This document shows, piece after piece, positions 16,563 to 26,056 of a stretch of 64,000 bases of DNA. The position numbers were made by a program, and so were the translations under genes. This DNA is from JBOHRN01 sp050732775 (lineage in GTDB: Bacteria > Gemmatimonadota > Gemmatimonadetes > Longimicrobiales > Longimicrobiaceae): positions 62,001 through 126,000 of the forward strand of contig JBOHRN010000010.1 in NCBI GenBank assembly GCA_050732775.1. The letters are read 5' to 3'. How positions within the stretch are numbered: the stretch's first letter is position 1; each line of letters starts with the position of its first letter. The notes under the pieces are model-generated. The model was not told the DNA's origin. It ran no database searches and worked only from the letters and a program-made list of their open reading frames with translations.

Positions 16563-17801
16563 TCAGAAAAAATCCGCCAGCCAATCCCTGACCCGTCGCA
16601 CCACCCCGTCGACCCGGGCCGACGCCCCGGGCGAAGCGGCGCCAGACAAGAGCTGTCCCGCCCCGTATAGAGCGAGCCCGGCGGCGGTGGCGAACTTCGG
16701 CCTACGGACCGAATCGGCCAGGCCACCCAGCCCTTCTCCCGGGAAGCCGCAGCGGACCGGCGCCGAGAAGATGCGCTCGGCCAGCTCGGTGATTCCGGCC
16801 AGCGACGCTCCCCCGCCGGTGAGCACTACTCCCCCACCCAAGCGGTCGCCGTGCCCGCTTCGCTCGATCTGGTCGGAGGCCAGGTTGAGGATCTCGTCCA
16901 TGCGCTGCTCGATGATGTGGGCGAGGATCTCCCGGCCCACGTGGCGGGTTTGCCCCGCGGCCGGCCCCGACACCTCCAGGGTCTCGTGGGTGTCCACGGC
17001 CGCGCTGTAGGCGGAGCCGTACCGCTCCTTTACCCGAGACGCCTCCGCGTATGGGAGCGACAGCCCCTTGACGATGTCGTTGGTCACGGTGGAGCCGCTC
17101 CACGGGAGTGTCGCCAGGTGGCGGATCTTGTGCTCGTGGAAGAGGGCGATATCGGTGCTCCCGCCGCCCAGCTCCACCAAAGCTACCCCCAGCTCCTTTT
17201 CGTCCTCCGAAAGCGTGGCCAGGGCCGACGCTATCGGCTCCAGCACCAGCGCCTCCACTTTATAACCGGCGCGGGAGACCGACTTGCGGATGTTCTGGGC
17301 CGCGGTGGACGAGCCGGTCACGATGAAGACTTCGGCCTCGAGCCGGGTGCCGGCCATGCCCACCGGATCGCGGATACCCCCTTGGGAGTCTACCAGGTAC
17401 TCCTGGGGGATGGCGTGGAGAACCTCCCGGTCTACCGGCACCACCACGGCCCGGGCCACCTCGTGGACCCGGTCCACGTCGCGGGGCTGGATCTCCTCGC
17501 CGCCGACCGCCACCACCCCGCTGGAGGCGCGAGCGTGGATGTGTTCGCCAGCCACCCCGGTATACAGACGGTTGACCGCTACCCCGGCCATCAACTCGGC
17601 CTCCTTGACCGCCTTGCGGACCGACTGGGTGGTGGCTTCTATATCGGTCACGATCTCGCGGCGGATGCCGGTGGTCTTGGCCTGGCCCACGCCCAGGACG
17701 CGGGTCTCGGGACGCTTCGGGTCGCGGGCGCTGACCTCGACGATTACCACCGCGGTCTTGGTGGATCCGATGTCGAGTCCGGCTATCAGGGATTCGCGCA
17801 T
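16563..17801 (-). CDS. ftsA: Cell division protein FtsA
   Basis: 412 residues. FtsA is an actin-like ATPase that tethers FtsZ to the membrane. The first phosphate motif is IAGLDIGSTKTAVVIVEV, and LVELGGGSTDIALF and VVLTGGGASLAGI are the second phosphate and adenosine motifs. The C-terminal VRRVRDWLADFF is the expected amphipathic membrane-binding helix. It starts with ATG at 17801, nine bases after the ftsQ stop, and precedes ftsZ as in most genomes. Confidence 0.97.
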   Translation of the reverse strand: MRESLIAGLDIGSTKTAVVIVEVSARDPKRPETRVLGVGQAKTTGIRREIVTDIEATTQSVRKAVKEAELMAGVAVNRLYTGVAGEHIHARASSGVVAVGGEEIQPRDVDRVHEVARAVVVPVDREVLHAIPQEYLVDSQGGIRDPVGMAGTRLEAEVFIVTGSSTAAQNIRKSVSRAGYKVEALVLEPIASALATLSEDEKELGVALVELGGGSTDIALFHEHKIRHLATLPWSGSTVTNDIVKGLSLPYAEASRVKERYGSAYSAAVDTHETLEVSGPAAGQTRHVGREILAHIIEQRMDEILNLASDQIERSGHGDRLGGGVVLTGGGASLAGITELAERIFSAPVRCGFPGEGLGGLADSVRRPKFATAAGLALYGAGQLLSGAASPGASARVDGVVRRVRDWLADFF

Positions 17802-17810
17802 GAAGTCGTC

Positions 17811-18524
17811 TCAGCTGCTGGGCGTATGAGTCTGGCCGGCGCGGAGGACCGCCTGGCCGGCGAAGCGGAGGTCGATCACCCTCCCGGCTAGAGGGCGGGT
17901 ACCGTGGCGCCGCTCCAGGTCGAGGAGCACCGCTCGCAGCCGGAGCAGCGAGACGTCATCCGCGCGGGGGGGGAGGATGGCCTCTACCGGGGGCGCGGCA
18001 AAGGTCAGAAGGACGTCTCCGGCCGGGGTCCGGGCCACTTCGGAGAGCCGGCGGAAGAGCTCCGGCTCCTGGCTAGAAATCCGCGCCGCGGTCCGCGCCA
18101 AATCTTGCTCCTTGGCTCCCCGGATCAGGGGAAGATCGAGCCCCGCCGTCGCCGGGTTCACCGGCAAGAGGGCTCCCGCGGCCGACACCGGTCGCAGCGC
18201 GGCTCGCTCGACCAACGCCACCGGCCGCCGCTCCCGTACCCGGATACGAAGAGTTCCGGGCAGTTCGCGCTCTACCTCCACGCCGGCTACCAGGGGGTGG
18301 CGGCGGAGCCCGGCGGCCCACCGTTCGGGGTGACTCCACACGCTCTCCCCCTCGCGGACGCCGGCCAGCGCCAGGGCGTGGTGTGGGGCGAGGAGCCGGG
18401 CGCCGGTGATCTCTACCAGCTCAACCCCGAAACCGGGGAGCAGGACCAGCACCGCTCTCCACCAGAGGGGAGAAAAGAGTGCCACGACCAGCGCGGCGAA
18501 GAGAAACGGGAGACGCACTCTCAC
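17811..18524 (-). CDS. ftsQ: Cell division protein FtsQ/DivIB
   Basis: 237 residues from a GTG at 18524 that overlaps the murC stop (GTGA). One membrane helix (about 5-30) is followed by a POTRA domain, with VEITGARLLAPHHALALAGV and GVEVERELPGTLRIRVRERRP typical of FtsQ. It is a bitopic divisome protein that holds FtsL/FtsB. The frame is open far upstream to 19013, but that part is antisense-like filler inside murC. No ftsB is visible, which is common. Sequence conservation in this family is low, so the call rests on architecture plus position between murC and ftsA. Confidence 0.92.
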   Translation of the reverse strand: MRVRLPFLFAALVVALFSPLWWRAVLVLLPGFGVELVEITGARLLAPHHALALAGVREGESVWSHPERWAAGLRRHPLVAGVEVERELPGTLRIRVRERRPVALVERAALRPVSAAGALLPVNPATAGLDLPLIRGAKEQDLARTAARISSQEPELFRRLSEVARTPAGDVLLTFAAPPVEAILPPRADDVSLLRLRAVLLDLERRHGTRPLAGRVIDLRFAGQAVLRAGQTHTPSS

Positions 18525-19924
18525 GGAGTCCTCCCCAGCAAGCCGAGGATTTCGCGCGCGGCGAGGTTCAGATCCCCCGCGCCCAAGGTCAAGCACAAGT
18601 CGCCGGGTTTCAGCCGCCCCGCCACCTCCCCGGCGACCAGCTCCCGCCCGGCGAGGTAGACCGTCTCCGCGCCGCGAGAGCGGACCGCGCCGGCCACCAG
18701 CTCGCCGGTCACGCCGGGCAGTGGCGACTCCCTGGCCGGGTACACGTCGGTTACCATCACCAGGTCGGCCAGAGCCAGGGCGCGCCCGAACTCCGCCGAG
18801 AAGTCCCTGGTGCGGGTGTACAGGTGGGGCTGGAACACCGCCACCACCCGGCGCCCGGGAAAGGCGGCCCGGCCGGCCCGGAGGGTGGCCAGAATCTCGG
18901 TGGGGTGGTGGGCGTAGTCGTCGATAACCACCACCCCGCCGGCCTCCCCCACCCTCTCGAAGCGGCGCTCGACGCCCTGGAAGGAGGCCAGCCCCTCGGC
19001 GAGCGGCTCCCACGCCGCACCCAGCCAGCGGGCCACCGCCACCGCCGCCAGAGCGTTACGGACGTTGTGGAAACCGGGTAGGGTGAGCAGCGCCCGGCCC
19101 AGCTTACGCCCATCTTCGCGCACGCTGAAGCGAGTTTCCCCCTCGCTAGTGGATATTTCCTCGGCCCGCACCATGGAACCGGCGTTCAAACCGTAAGTGA
19201 GCCGGTTCCGGCCGGGGCCGAGCCGGGCCATGAGCCGGCCTACTCCGGGGTCGTCCCCGCACCCGGCGACCAGCCCGTCCGCGGGTACCGACTCGGTGAA
19301 GTCGAGGAAGGCGCTTTCCACCGAGGCGAGGTCGCCGTATACATCCAGGTGGTCGGCCTCCAGCGAGGTTATTACGGCGGCCGAGGGGCTGAGTTGGTGG
19401 AAGGAACGGTCGTACTCGTCGGCCTCGACTACGAATAGGTCGCTCTTCCCCGAGCGGAGGTTGCCCCGCCACCCCGTGACCCTACCGCCAACCAGACCGG
19501 TGGGATCGAAGCCAGCCGCCGACAGGACCGAGGTGGTGAGCGCCGTGGTGGTGGTCTTGCCGTGGGTGCCGGCGACGCCCACTACCCGGCCCCGATTCAC
19601 GATCGCGCCCAGGGCACGGGAGCGCTTGATCACCGGGATCCCTAACTCGCGGGCGTGCTCGATCTCCGGGTGGTTGGGTCCAATCGCGGCGGTCACCACC
19701 AGGGCCGCGCACCCCTCCAGGTGAGAGGTGTCATGCCCAGTTTGGACGCGCACCCCCTCTTGCTCCAGGGAGCGGAGGGCGGCGCCCGGAACCAGGTCGC
19801 ACCCGGATACACTGCCCCCCGCCCGCAGTAGCAGTTGGGCTAGGGCGCACATGCCGGCCCCGCCGACGCCCATGAAGTGGACTGTGCCGGAACGCGAGGC
19901 GCCGAGGAGGTCGAGGTCGCTCAC
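18521..19924 (-). CDS. murC: UDP-N-acetylmuramate-L-alanine ligase
   Basis: 467 residues. MurC adds L-Ala to UDP-MurNAc in the cytoplasm. The N-terminal HFMGVGGAGMCALAQLLL UDP-binding loop, the ATP motif GTHGKTTTTALTTSVL and the C-terminal DDYAHHPTEI are diagnostic. Start is GTG at 19924, overlapping the murG stop by four bases; the open frame upstream to 20197 lies inside murG and has no homology. In many genomes murB follows murC; here ftsQ follows directly. Confidence 0.97.
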   Translation of the reverse strand: MSDLDLLGASRSGTVHFMGVGGAGMCALAQLLLRAGGSVSGCDLVPGAALRSLEQEGVRVQTGHDTSHLEGCAALVVTAAIGPNHPEIEHARELGIPVIKRSRALGAIVNRGRVVGVAGTHGKTTTTALTTSVLSAAGFDPTGLVGGRVTGWRGNLRSGKSDLFVVEADEYDRSFHQLSPSAAVITSLEADHLDVYGDLASVESAFLDFTESVPADGLVAGCGDDPGVGRLMARLGPGRNRLTYGLNAGSMVRAEEISTSEGETRFSVREDGRKLGRALLTLPGFHNVRNALAAVAVARWLGAAWEPLAEGLASFQGVERRFERVGEAGGVVVIDDYAHHPTEILATLRAGRAAFPGRRVVAVFQPHLYTRTRDFSAEFGRALALADLVMVTDVYPARESPLPGVTGELVAGAVRSRGAETVYLAGRELVAGEVAGRLKPGDLCLTLGAGDLNLAAREILGLLGRTP

Positions 19925-21054
19925 CCTTCCCCCTTGGCCAGCTCCAGTAACTCGGCCGCGATCCTGTCGGCGGCGGCGGGAGTCCCCCGTTCCCGCGCAC
20001 TCACGGACATTTGAGCTCGCTTTTCGGGCGCGGCGGCGAGAGCGCTTATCTTCTCCCAGAGAGCCCCGGGATCGAGCTCGGACTCGGGTAGCAGCATGGC
20101 CGCTCCCGCCGCGGCCAAGGCCGCCGCGTTGTGGTGTTGGTGGTTGGCCGCGGCCGTGGGCAGGGGGACCAGCACGCCCGGCACGCCCCACGCGCACAGC
20201 TCGGCCAGTGCCATGGCCCCGGCGCGCGAGACCGCGAGGTCGGCTACCCGGAGCGCGGCGGGCATGTCGGTGATGTACGCCAGCGGATGCACCCAGCCCC
20301 CCAACTCCAGTTCAGAGAGCCGGGCCGAGACCGCTTCGAAGTGTGCCGGACCCGTGGCCCACAAGAGCTCCAACCCTGCGGGCCGCGGCGGAAGCCGTCC
20401 GTCCACCGCCCCGCGCAGGTCGGAGAGGAGGGCCTCGTTCACCGCGCGGGCTCCCTGGCTGCCCCCCACCACCAGGCAGAGTGGACCGCTCCCCAAGCCG
20501 AAACGGCCACGCGCCTCGTCTTTCCCCAGCGAAAAGTCGGGGGGTTGGACCGGGTTCCCGAACTCGAACACCTTGGTGCGGCGGCCGGGCCGCAGGTAGT
20601 CGCGCGCCTCGGGGAAGGCGAGGTGGAGCTGGCCTACCCGGGAAGAGAGCCAGCGGGTGACCAGTCCGGGGTACGAGTTCTGCTCCTGGAGGGCGGTCGG
20701 TACCCGGTTCAGGAGCGCCCACCCCACGGCCGGACCGCTCGCGTATCCGCCCGTGCCCACCACCAAGCCGGGCCGGAAACGGCGAAAGACCCGGAAGAGC
20801 CCCGCTCCCGAACGGACTAGCGACGGCGGGAGGCGCCAGTTTCGCCACACCCGGGAGCGGCGGATCGGCTCCAGGGGAAGCAGCACGTGCGCTACCCCCC
20901 GCTCCGGTAGGACGCGCCGCTCCACTCCCCTTAGAGCGCCCACGTACATCACCCGCGCGTCCGGGTCTAGCCTTTTCACCGCCTCGCCCAGAGCCAGCGC
21001 CGGGTATAGGTGGCCGCCGGTGCCGCCACCCGCGAAGATTATCCGGGCGCTCAC
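19921..21054 (-). CDS. murG: MurG lipid II-forming N-acetylglucosaminyltransferase
   Basis: 377 residues. MurG transfers GlcNAc to lipid I at the inner face of the membrane. The GT-B fold is marked by IIFAGGGTGGHLYPALAL at the N-terminus, VVGGSQGARAVNE, and the donor site DLAVSRAGAMALAELCAWG with LPTAAANHQHHNA. Start is GTG at 21054, overlapping the ftsW stop. The frame continues upstream through ftsW, but that section is a shadow. Confidence 0.97.
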   Translation of the reverse strand: MSARIIFAGGGTGGHLYPALALGEAVKRLDPDARVMYVGALRGVERRVLPERGVAHVLLPLEPIRRSRVWRNWRLPPSLVRSGAGLFRVFRRFRPGLVVGTGGYASGPAVGWALLNRVPTALQEQNSYPGLVTRWLSSRVGQLHLAFPEARDYLRPGRRTKVFEFGNPVQPPDFSLGKDEARGRFGLGSGPLCLVVGGSQGARAVNEALLSDLRGAVDGRLPPRPAGLELLWATGPAHFEAVSARLSELELGGWVHPLAYITDMPAALRVADLAVSRAGAMALAELCAWGVPGVLVPLPTAAANHQHHNAAALAAAGAAMLLPESELDPGALWEKISALAAAPEKRAQMSVSARERGTPAAADRIAAELLELAKGEG

Positions 21055-22205
21055 GCCGCCACCCCCTCTTCGGCCCGGTTCCGGTGGATGCTCAAGAGCA
21101 CTCCCACCGCGGCGAAAGAGGCTAGCAGTGCACTCCGCCCGAAGGAGACGAACGGAAGGGTGACACCCGTGGCCGGCAGCAGTGCCAGGTTGACACCCAC
21201 GTGCAGGAGGGCGGGTACCACCAGCAGGAGTGTCATCCCTACCGCCAGCAGATGCCCGAACAGGTCGGGGGCCCGGCCGGCGATGCGGAAACCGACCCAC
21301 CCGATAGCGCCGAAAAGGAGCAGCACCAGCCCCGAGCCAGCCATCCCCCACTCCTCGGCGATCATGGCGAAGATGAAGTCGTTGTGCGGCTCGGGCAGGA
21401 AGCCGAACTTTTGGCGGCTCTCTCCGAACCCTACGCCGAAGTATCCCCCCGAGCCGACGGAGATCAACGACTGCCGGATCTGGTACCCGCTCCCGACCGG
21501 GTCGGCGGCCGGGTCCAGGAAGGCGGCGATACGCTGGGAGCGGTACGCGGCCGCCTCGATCTGGCCCCAGATCACCGGCACCGCCGCCATTCCCAGCACT
21601 ATGAAATGCCCCACCCGCGCGCCCCCGGCGAACAGCACGGTGGCGCACAGAAGTAGCAGAAGGAGAGCGGAGGATAGGTTGGGCTGGAGCACGATGAGCC
21701 CGGCCAACCCCCCCCATACCAGCAGGAAGGGGAGCAGCCCCTTGCTCAAGGAGTGGAGCCGGTCGCGCTTCTTTACCGTCAGGGCCGCGGTCCACACCAA
21801 CGCCGCCCACTCGGCAAACTCGGAGGGTTGAAACGCCACCCCCAGGTGGAGCCAGCGCCGGGCCCCGTTGACCCGCGGGGCTAGCTGCTCCGTCCACGGC
21901 AGCACCAGCACTACCAGTAAGATCACGGAAAGGGCCAACAGGGGCCACGCCAGACGCCGCAGCCGCCGGTAGTCCACGCGCGAGAGGGCAAAGGCGAGTA
22001 CCGTTCCGGCCGCCATGCCCAAAAGCTGGCGCAGGGCGTAGTAGTGGCCGGGAAGCCCGTCCGAGTGAGCCAGGAAGGCGCTGGCACTGTACAGAGCCAC
22101 CAGTCCGAAGCCGGAGAGCAGGGCCACCCCCGCCACCAGGGCGCCCCCCTCCCAACGGTCTTCCCCGCCCGCGTGGGCCAGGGGCATCGCCAGCGCCCGG
22201 CTCAT
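21051..22205 (-). CDS. ftsW: Lipid II polymerase FtsW (SEDS family)
   Basis: 384 residues and about ten membrane helices. SEDS landmarks are NGARRWLHLGVAFQPSEFA, the GSGYQIRQSLISVGSGG loop, EPHNDFIFAMIAEEWG and the C-terminal LPFVSFGRSALLASF. FtsW polymerises lipid II with its partner FtsI, encoded in the same cluster. ATG at 22205 overlaps the murD stop (ATGA). The FtsW rather than RodA assignment rests on gene context. Confidence 0.95.
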   Translation of the reverse strand: MSRALAMPLAHAGGEDRWEGGALVAGVALLSGFGLVALYSASAFLAHSDGLPGHYYALRQLLGMAAGTVLAFALSRVDYRRLRRLAWPLLALSVILLVVLVLPWTEQLAPRVNGARRWLHLGVAFQPSEFAEWAALVWTAALTVKKRDRLHSLSKGLLPFLLVWGGLAGLIVLQPNLSSALLLLLLCATVLFAGGARVGHFIVLGMAAVPVIWGQIEAAAYRSQRIAAFLDPAADPVGSGYQIRQSLISVGSGGYFGVGFGESRQKFGFLPEPHNDFIFAMIAEEWGMAGSGLVLLLFGAIGWVGFRIAGRAPDLFGHLLAVGMTLLLVVPALLHVGVNLALLPATGVTLPFVSFGRSALLASFAAVGVLLSIHRNRAEEGVAA

Positions 22206-23572
22206 CTTCCCCCTCCGGCCAACTGGGCAAAGCGTTCGCCCCGCTCTTCAAAGTCGCGGAACAGGTCGTAGCTCGAGCAAGCCGGGGAGAGCAGCACCGC
22301 GTCGCCGGGACCCGCCTCCCGGCCGGCGACCGCCACGGCTGCGTCGAAGCCGTCTTCCACGCGGCGTACGGGCACCCGCTCCTTGAGGTCGTTTTCGATC
22401 TGCTCCGCCGCCTCTCCGTACGCCACCACCGACCTTACCGGGCTCGGCAACCCGGCCAAGACCGGGCCGTACGGCTCCCCCTTGTGGCGGCCCCCTAGCA
22501 GCAGGACGGTGGGCCGGGTCATGCTGAGGACCGCGACCCGGGCCGACGCCACGTTGGTGGCCTTGGAGTCGTTGATCCAGAGCACGCCGCCCCGCTCTGC
22601 CACCGGCTCCAACCGGTGTGGCAGTGGCGAGAAGCTCCGTAACCCTTCGGCAATCCGGGGGGTTGCCACACCCATGAGGCGGACCGCCAACGCCGCGGCC
22701 AGGGCGTTGGCCGCGTTGTGGCGGCCGAGGAGGTTCAGCTCCGACACCGGTAGGATCACCTCTTGCGAGCCCTTCGGCTGCCAGAACACGAGCCGTTCTT
22801 CCAGGTCCAAGTGGGCACCCCTCTCGAACGGAAGCAGCGGCTTTGCCGCCCGGAAGGTATAGTGTTTGCCCGGCTTATCCAGGGAGAGGAGTAAGCTTTC
22901 ATGGTCATCCCCGTTGACCACCCAGCGGCTCTCGGAGTCGGCGTTCAGGAAGAACCGCTCCTTGTCGGCGTAGTACTCCTCGACCGACTGGTAGCGGTCC
23001 AGGTGGTCGGGGGAGAGGTTCGTAAAGACTCCCACGGCAGCTTTGAGAGAGCCGGTCAGGGCGAGTTGAAACGAGCTCACCTCAATGGCCACCGCGTCGG
23101 GCGGCTTAGCCCGCAAGGGGATCTCCGAAAGCGGAGTGCCTATGTTACCGGCCGCTGGTACCTCGCGCCCGGCCGAGGTCAGCAGGTGGGAGATCAACGC
23201 GGTGACCGTGCTCTTGCCGTTGGTGCCGGTCACCGCCACCACCGGAGAGGTGAGTTCGCCCAAGGCCAGCTCGAGCTCGGAGACGCGGGGGATGTTGGCG
23301 AGCCGCTGGTCGGCGAGAACTGGCGCATCGAGCGGAATCCCGGGACTCACCACCAGGAGGTCACACCCGGCCAACCGCTCGGTATCGTGCCGTCCCGCCT
23401 CGGCCTCGCCCCCCCACCCCCGCACCTCCTCGGCGGCCCGGCGCCGGTCGTCGTCGCCGCAGAGATCGCTGGCGTAAACCCGCGCGCCCCGGACCAGAGC
23501 GAGCCGGGCCGCGGCCCGGCCGCTACGGGCCAGCCCGAGGACTCCGATCTGCTTTCCGCCCAGCTCGCTCAT
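22202..23572 (-). CDS. murD: UDP-N-acetylmuramoylalanine-D-glutamate ligase
   Basis: 456 residues. MurD adds D-Glu to UDP-MurNAc-L-Ala. The N-terminal domain begins GKQIGVLGLARSGRAAARL; the ATP loop is VAVTGTNGKSTVTALISHL and later landmarks are NLSPDHLDRYQSVEEY, HNAANALAA and LLLGGRHKGEPYGP. ATG at 23572 overlaps the mraY stop; the open frame upstream to 23944 is inside mraY. The C-terminal LSPACSSYDLFRDFEERGERF is the expected substrate loop. Confidence 0.97.
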   Translation of the reverse strand: MSELGGKQIGVLGLARSGRAAARLALVRGARVYASDLCGDDDRRRAAEEVRGWGGEAEAGRHDTERLAGCDLLVVSPGIPLDAPVLADQRLANIPRVSELELALGELTSPVVAVTGTNGKSTVTALISHLLTSAGREVPAAGNIGTPLSEIPLRAKPPDAVAIEVSSFQLALTGSLKAAVGVFTNLSPDHLDRYQSVEEYYADKERFFLNADSESRWVVNGDDHESLLLSLDKPGKHYTFRAAKPLLPFERGAHLDLEERLVFWQPKGSQEVILPVSELNLLGRHNAANALAAALAVRLMGVATPRIAEGLRSFSPLPHRLEPVAERGGVLWINDSKATNVASARVAVLSMTRPTVLLLGGRHKGEPYGPVLAGLPSPVRSVVAYGEAAEQIENDLKERVPVRRVEDGFDAAVAVAGREAGPGDAVLLSPACSSYDLFRDFEERGERFAQLAGGGR

Positions 23573-24675
23573 CTGATCTTCAAGGTGGCGAAACCGATCA
23601 AGGCGCAGATCAAACCCATGATCCAGAAGCGAATGATGACCTTGTTCTCGTGCCACCCGATCTGCTCGAAGTGGTGGTGCAGCGGAGCCATGCGGAACAC
23701 CCGCCGGCCGGCCCCGAACTGCCGCTTGGTCCACTTGAAGTAGAGGGCCTGAACCATCACCGAGATGGCCTCCATGACGAAGACCGCCCCCACGATTACG
23801 AGCAGGAACTCGGTCTTGAGGAGCACCGCGACAGCCCCCAGCACCCCGCCGATGGCGAGCGAACCGGTGTCGCCCATGAATACCTCGGCCGGGTGGGCGT
23901 TGAACCAGAGAAAGCCGAGGCATCCGCCCGCCAGGGCCAGGCAAAAGATGGTCAACTCCCCGGCCCCGGGCAGGTAGAACATGTTCAGATAGGAGGAGGA
24001 GTCCACCCGGCCCAGCAGATAAGCGAAAACCCCAAAGGTGGTGGCGGCTATGGCCGAGAGCCCGGCGGCCAAGCCGTCGAGCCCGTCGGTAAGGTTTACG
24101 GCGTTAGAGGCACCGGTGATTACCAGGGCCACGAACGGGATGTACGCCCAGCGGAAAAAATCCACGTGCCACGTCTTGAGAAAAGGTATCTGGGTCCAGG
24201 TGGCGGGGAGCTCGCCCAGGGGGATCAACAGCAGCACCGTCCCCAGAATGAGCCCGGCCGAAAGCTGGCCGGCCAGCTTGTAGCGTCCGACTAGCCCCTC
24301 GGTCTTGTTGCGGACCACCTTGAGGTAGTCGTCCAGAAAGCCGATCCCCCCCATCCAGAGAACGACCAGCACGGCCGCGACGGTGTAGCCGTTGTCCAGC
24401 CGCGCCCACAGCAGGGTGGGGATAACGGTGGAGAGGACGATGAGGACGCCGCCCATGGTGGGGGTGCCAGACTTACCCAGGTGGGTCTGCGGCCCAATAT
24501 TGCGAACCACCTGCCCCACCTTGAGGAGCCGGAGCCGGCGGATGATGGCCGGGCCGAAGTAGAACGCCACCAGGAAGGCGGTGACGATCGCCCCCACCGC
24601 CCGGAAGGTCTGGAAGCGGAAGAGGTTAAAGACTATGTGATAGTCCGAGAGCGGCACCAACAGGTGGTAAAGCAT
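23569..24675 (-). CDS. mraY: Phospho-MurNAc-pentapeptide transferase MraY
   Basis: 368 residues, ten predicted membrane helices. MraY makes lipid I from UDP-MurNAc-pentapeptide and undecaprenyl phosphate. The motifs KSGTPTMGGVLIVLS, the Mg2+-binding NAVNLTDGLDGLAAG, FMGDTGSLAIGG and MAPLHHHFE are all present. ATG at 24675, four bases after the murF stop. This is one of the few junctions in the cluster without an overlap. Confidence 0.98.
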   Translation of the reverse strand: MLYHLLVPLSDYHIVFNLFRFQTFRAVGAIVTAFLVAFYFGPAIIRRLRLLKVGQVVRNIGPQTHLGKSGTPTMGGVLIVLSTVIPTLLWARLDNGYTVAAVLVVLWMGGIGFLDDYLKVVRNKTEGLVGRYKLAGQLSAGLILGTVLLLIPLGELPATWTQIPFLKTWHVDFFRWAYIPFVALVITGASNAVNLTDGLDGLAAGLSAIAATTFGVFAYLLGRVDSSSYLNMFYLPGAGELTIFCLALAGGCLGFLWFNAHPAEVFMGDTGSLAIGGVLGAVAVLLKTEFLLVIVGAVFVMEAISVMVQALYFKWTKRQFGAGRRVFRMAPLHHHFEQIGWHENKVIIRFWIMGLICALIGFATLKIR

Positions 24676-24679
24676 TGGC

Positions 24680-26056
24680 TCAACCGTCTCCTTTCAGCAA
24701 GTCGATCCACCTCTCCAAGCGCTCCCCGCGGGAGGCCTTGAGGAGTACCGTCTCGTCGCCTTGAAAGCCGGACGCCGCGGCCCGGTACGCCGCCACCGGA
24801 TCGCGCTCGCGCACCACCCGTTCGTCGCCCAGCCCCTGGAAGGCGTCGGCGAAGAGCCCGGTGGCCACCAGCCGGTCGATGCCCTTGCCCAGCCAAGCCG
24901 TTGCCCTCTCGGCCACGGAGCGGTGCAGGGGCTCGGCGTTCTCTCCTAGCTCCAGCATGGTCCCCAGCACCGCCACTTTATCTCCTTCGACCGGGAGGGA
25001 GGCCAAGAGGTCGAGGGCAGCGATAACACTCGGCGGGTTGGCGTTGTAGCAGTCGGCCAGCACTCGAATGCCTCCTACCCGCAGCCACTCGCCGCGCAGC
25101 TTTAGCCGGGGGGTGGTTGCGATGCCCCCGGCCGCCTCCAAGGCGGGCACGCCGAGCTCTTCGGCCACGCCCAGGGCCAGCAGGGCGTTGCGAACGTTGT
25201 GGCGGCCGGGGAGGGGGAGTCGGACCTCGGCCCCGCGCCAGTGCCAACGAGTGGAGCCGTCCGGCTCGATTCGGACCTCGCCCTCGGGCCTGAGGTCGGC
25301 GCCCTCGGACACCCCGGCGGTGCGGACTCTCTCCGGACCGACCAGACGGGTAGCCCGGACGGCCAACTCGGGTGGTTCGTCGGCCAGAAAAACCCGTCCC
25401 TTTCCCCGCACCGCCGGGAGCAGGCAGAGTTCTTCCTCGAGAACCCCCTCGAGGTTTCCCAACTTCTCCAGGTGTTCCTCTCCTATCGAGGTGACCACGC
25501 CTAGATCAGGTTCCACGATGTCGGCCAACATAGCTACCTCTCCCGGCTGGTTGGTGCCCACCTCGACCACCACCACCCTGGCCTCTTGCGGGGCGGCGAG
25601 CAGGGTGAGCGGCACGCCCACGCGGTTATTCAAGTTATCCTCGGTGGCGTGTGCTCTCATGCCCTCCCCCAGGGCGGCCCGGAGCAGGTCCTTGGTGGTG
25701 GTCTTGCCGTTACTCCCGGCCACCCCCACCACGGCCGCGCCGAGAGCCCGCCGCCTGTGCTGGGCCAGCCGCCCGAGGGCCAGCAGAGTGTCCTCTACCA
25801 GGTAGCGCCGGAGCCCCTCGGGCCACGGCTCGGGCTCCCCGGCTACCACGGCCCCGGTCGCGCCCATCCCGGCGGCGGCGGCCAGAAAGTCGTGGGCATC
25901 GAACCTCTCGCCCACCAACGCCACGAACAGATCTCCCGGTCCGATCTTGCGGCTGTCCGTGCTCACCCCCGCGTACACTACGTCTTCGCTGTCAGGGGCT
26001 GGCTCCAGACCCAGACCCCGGCGAACTTCCCGGTCGCTCCAGCGGAAACCGCTCAC
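24680..26056 (-). CDS. murF: UDP-MurNAc-tripeptide D-Ala-D-Ala ligase
   Basis: 458 residues. MurF adds the D-Ala-D-Ala dipeptide, completing the pentapeptide precursor. ATP loop GVAGSNGKTTTKDLLRAAL, EVGTNQPGEVAMLADIV and LPGRHNVRNALLALGVA are clear. Start is GTG at 26056, overlapping murE. No ddl gene for the dipeptide is present in the window. Confidence 0.96.
   Translation of the reverse strand: MSGFRWSDREVRRGLGLEPAPDSEDVVYAGVSTDSRKIGPGDLFVALVGERFDAHDFLAAAAGMGATGAVVAGEPEPWPEGLRRYLVEDTLLALGRLAQHRRRALGAAVVGVAGSNGKTTTKDLLRAALGEGMRAHATEDNLNNRVGVPLTLLAAPQEARVVVVEVGTNQPGEVAMLADIVEPDLGVVTSIGEEHLEKLGNLEGVLEEELCLLPAVRGKGRVFLADEPPELAVRATRLVGPERVRTAGVSEGADLRPEGEVRIEPDGSTRWHWRGAEVRLPLPGRHNVRNALLALGVAEELGVPALEAAGGIATTPRLKLRGEWLRVGGIRVLADCYNANPPSVIAALDLLASLPVEGDKVAVLGTMLELGENAEPLHRSVAERATAWLGKGIDRLVATGLFADAFQGLGDERVVRERDPVAAYRAAASGFQGDETVLLKASRGERLERWIDLLKGDG

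Noticed and set aside
16851..17891. 346-residue plus-strand frame opposite ftsA and ftsQ
   Set aside because: Antisense shadow; the minus strand carries all FtsA motifs.
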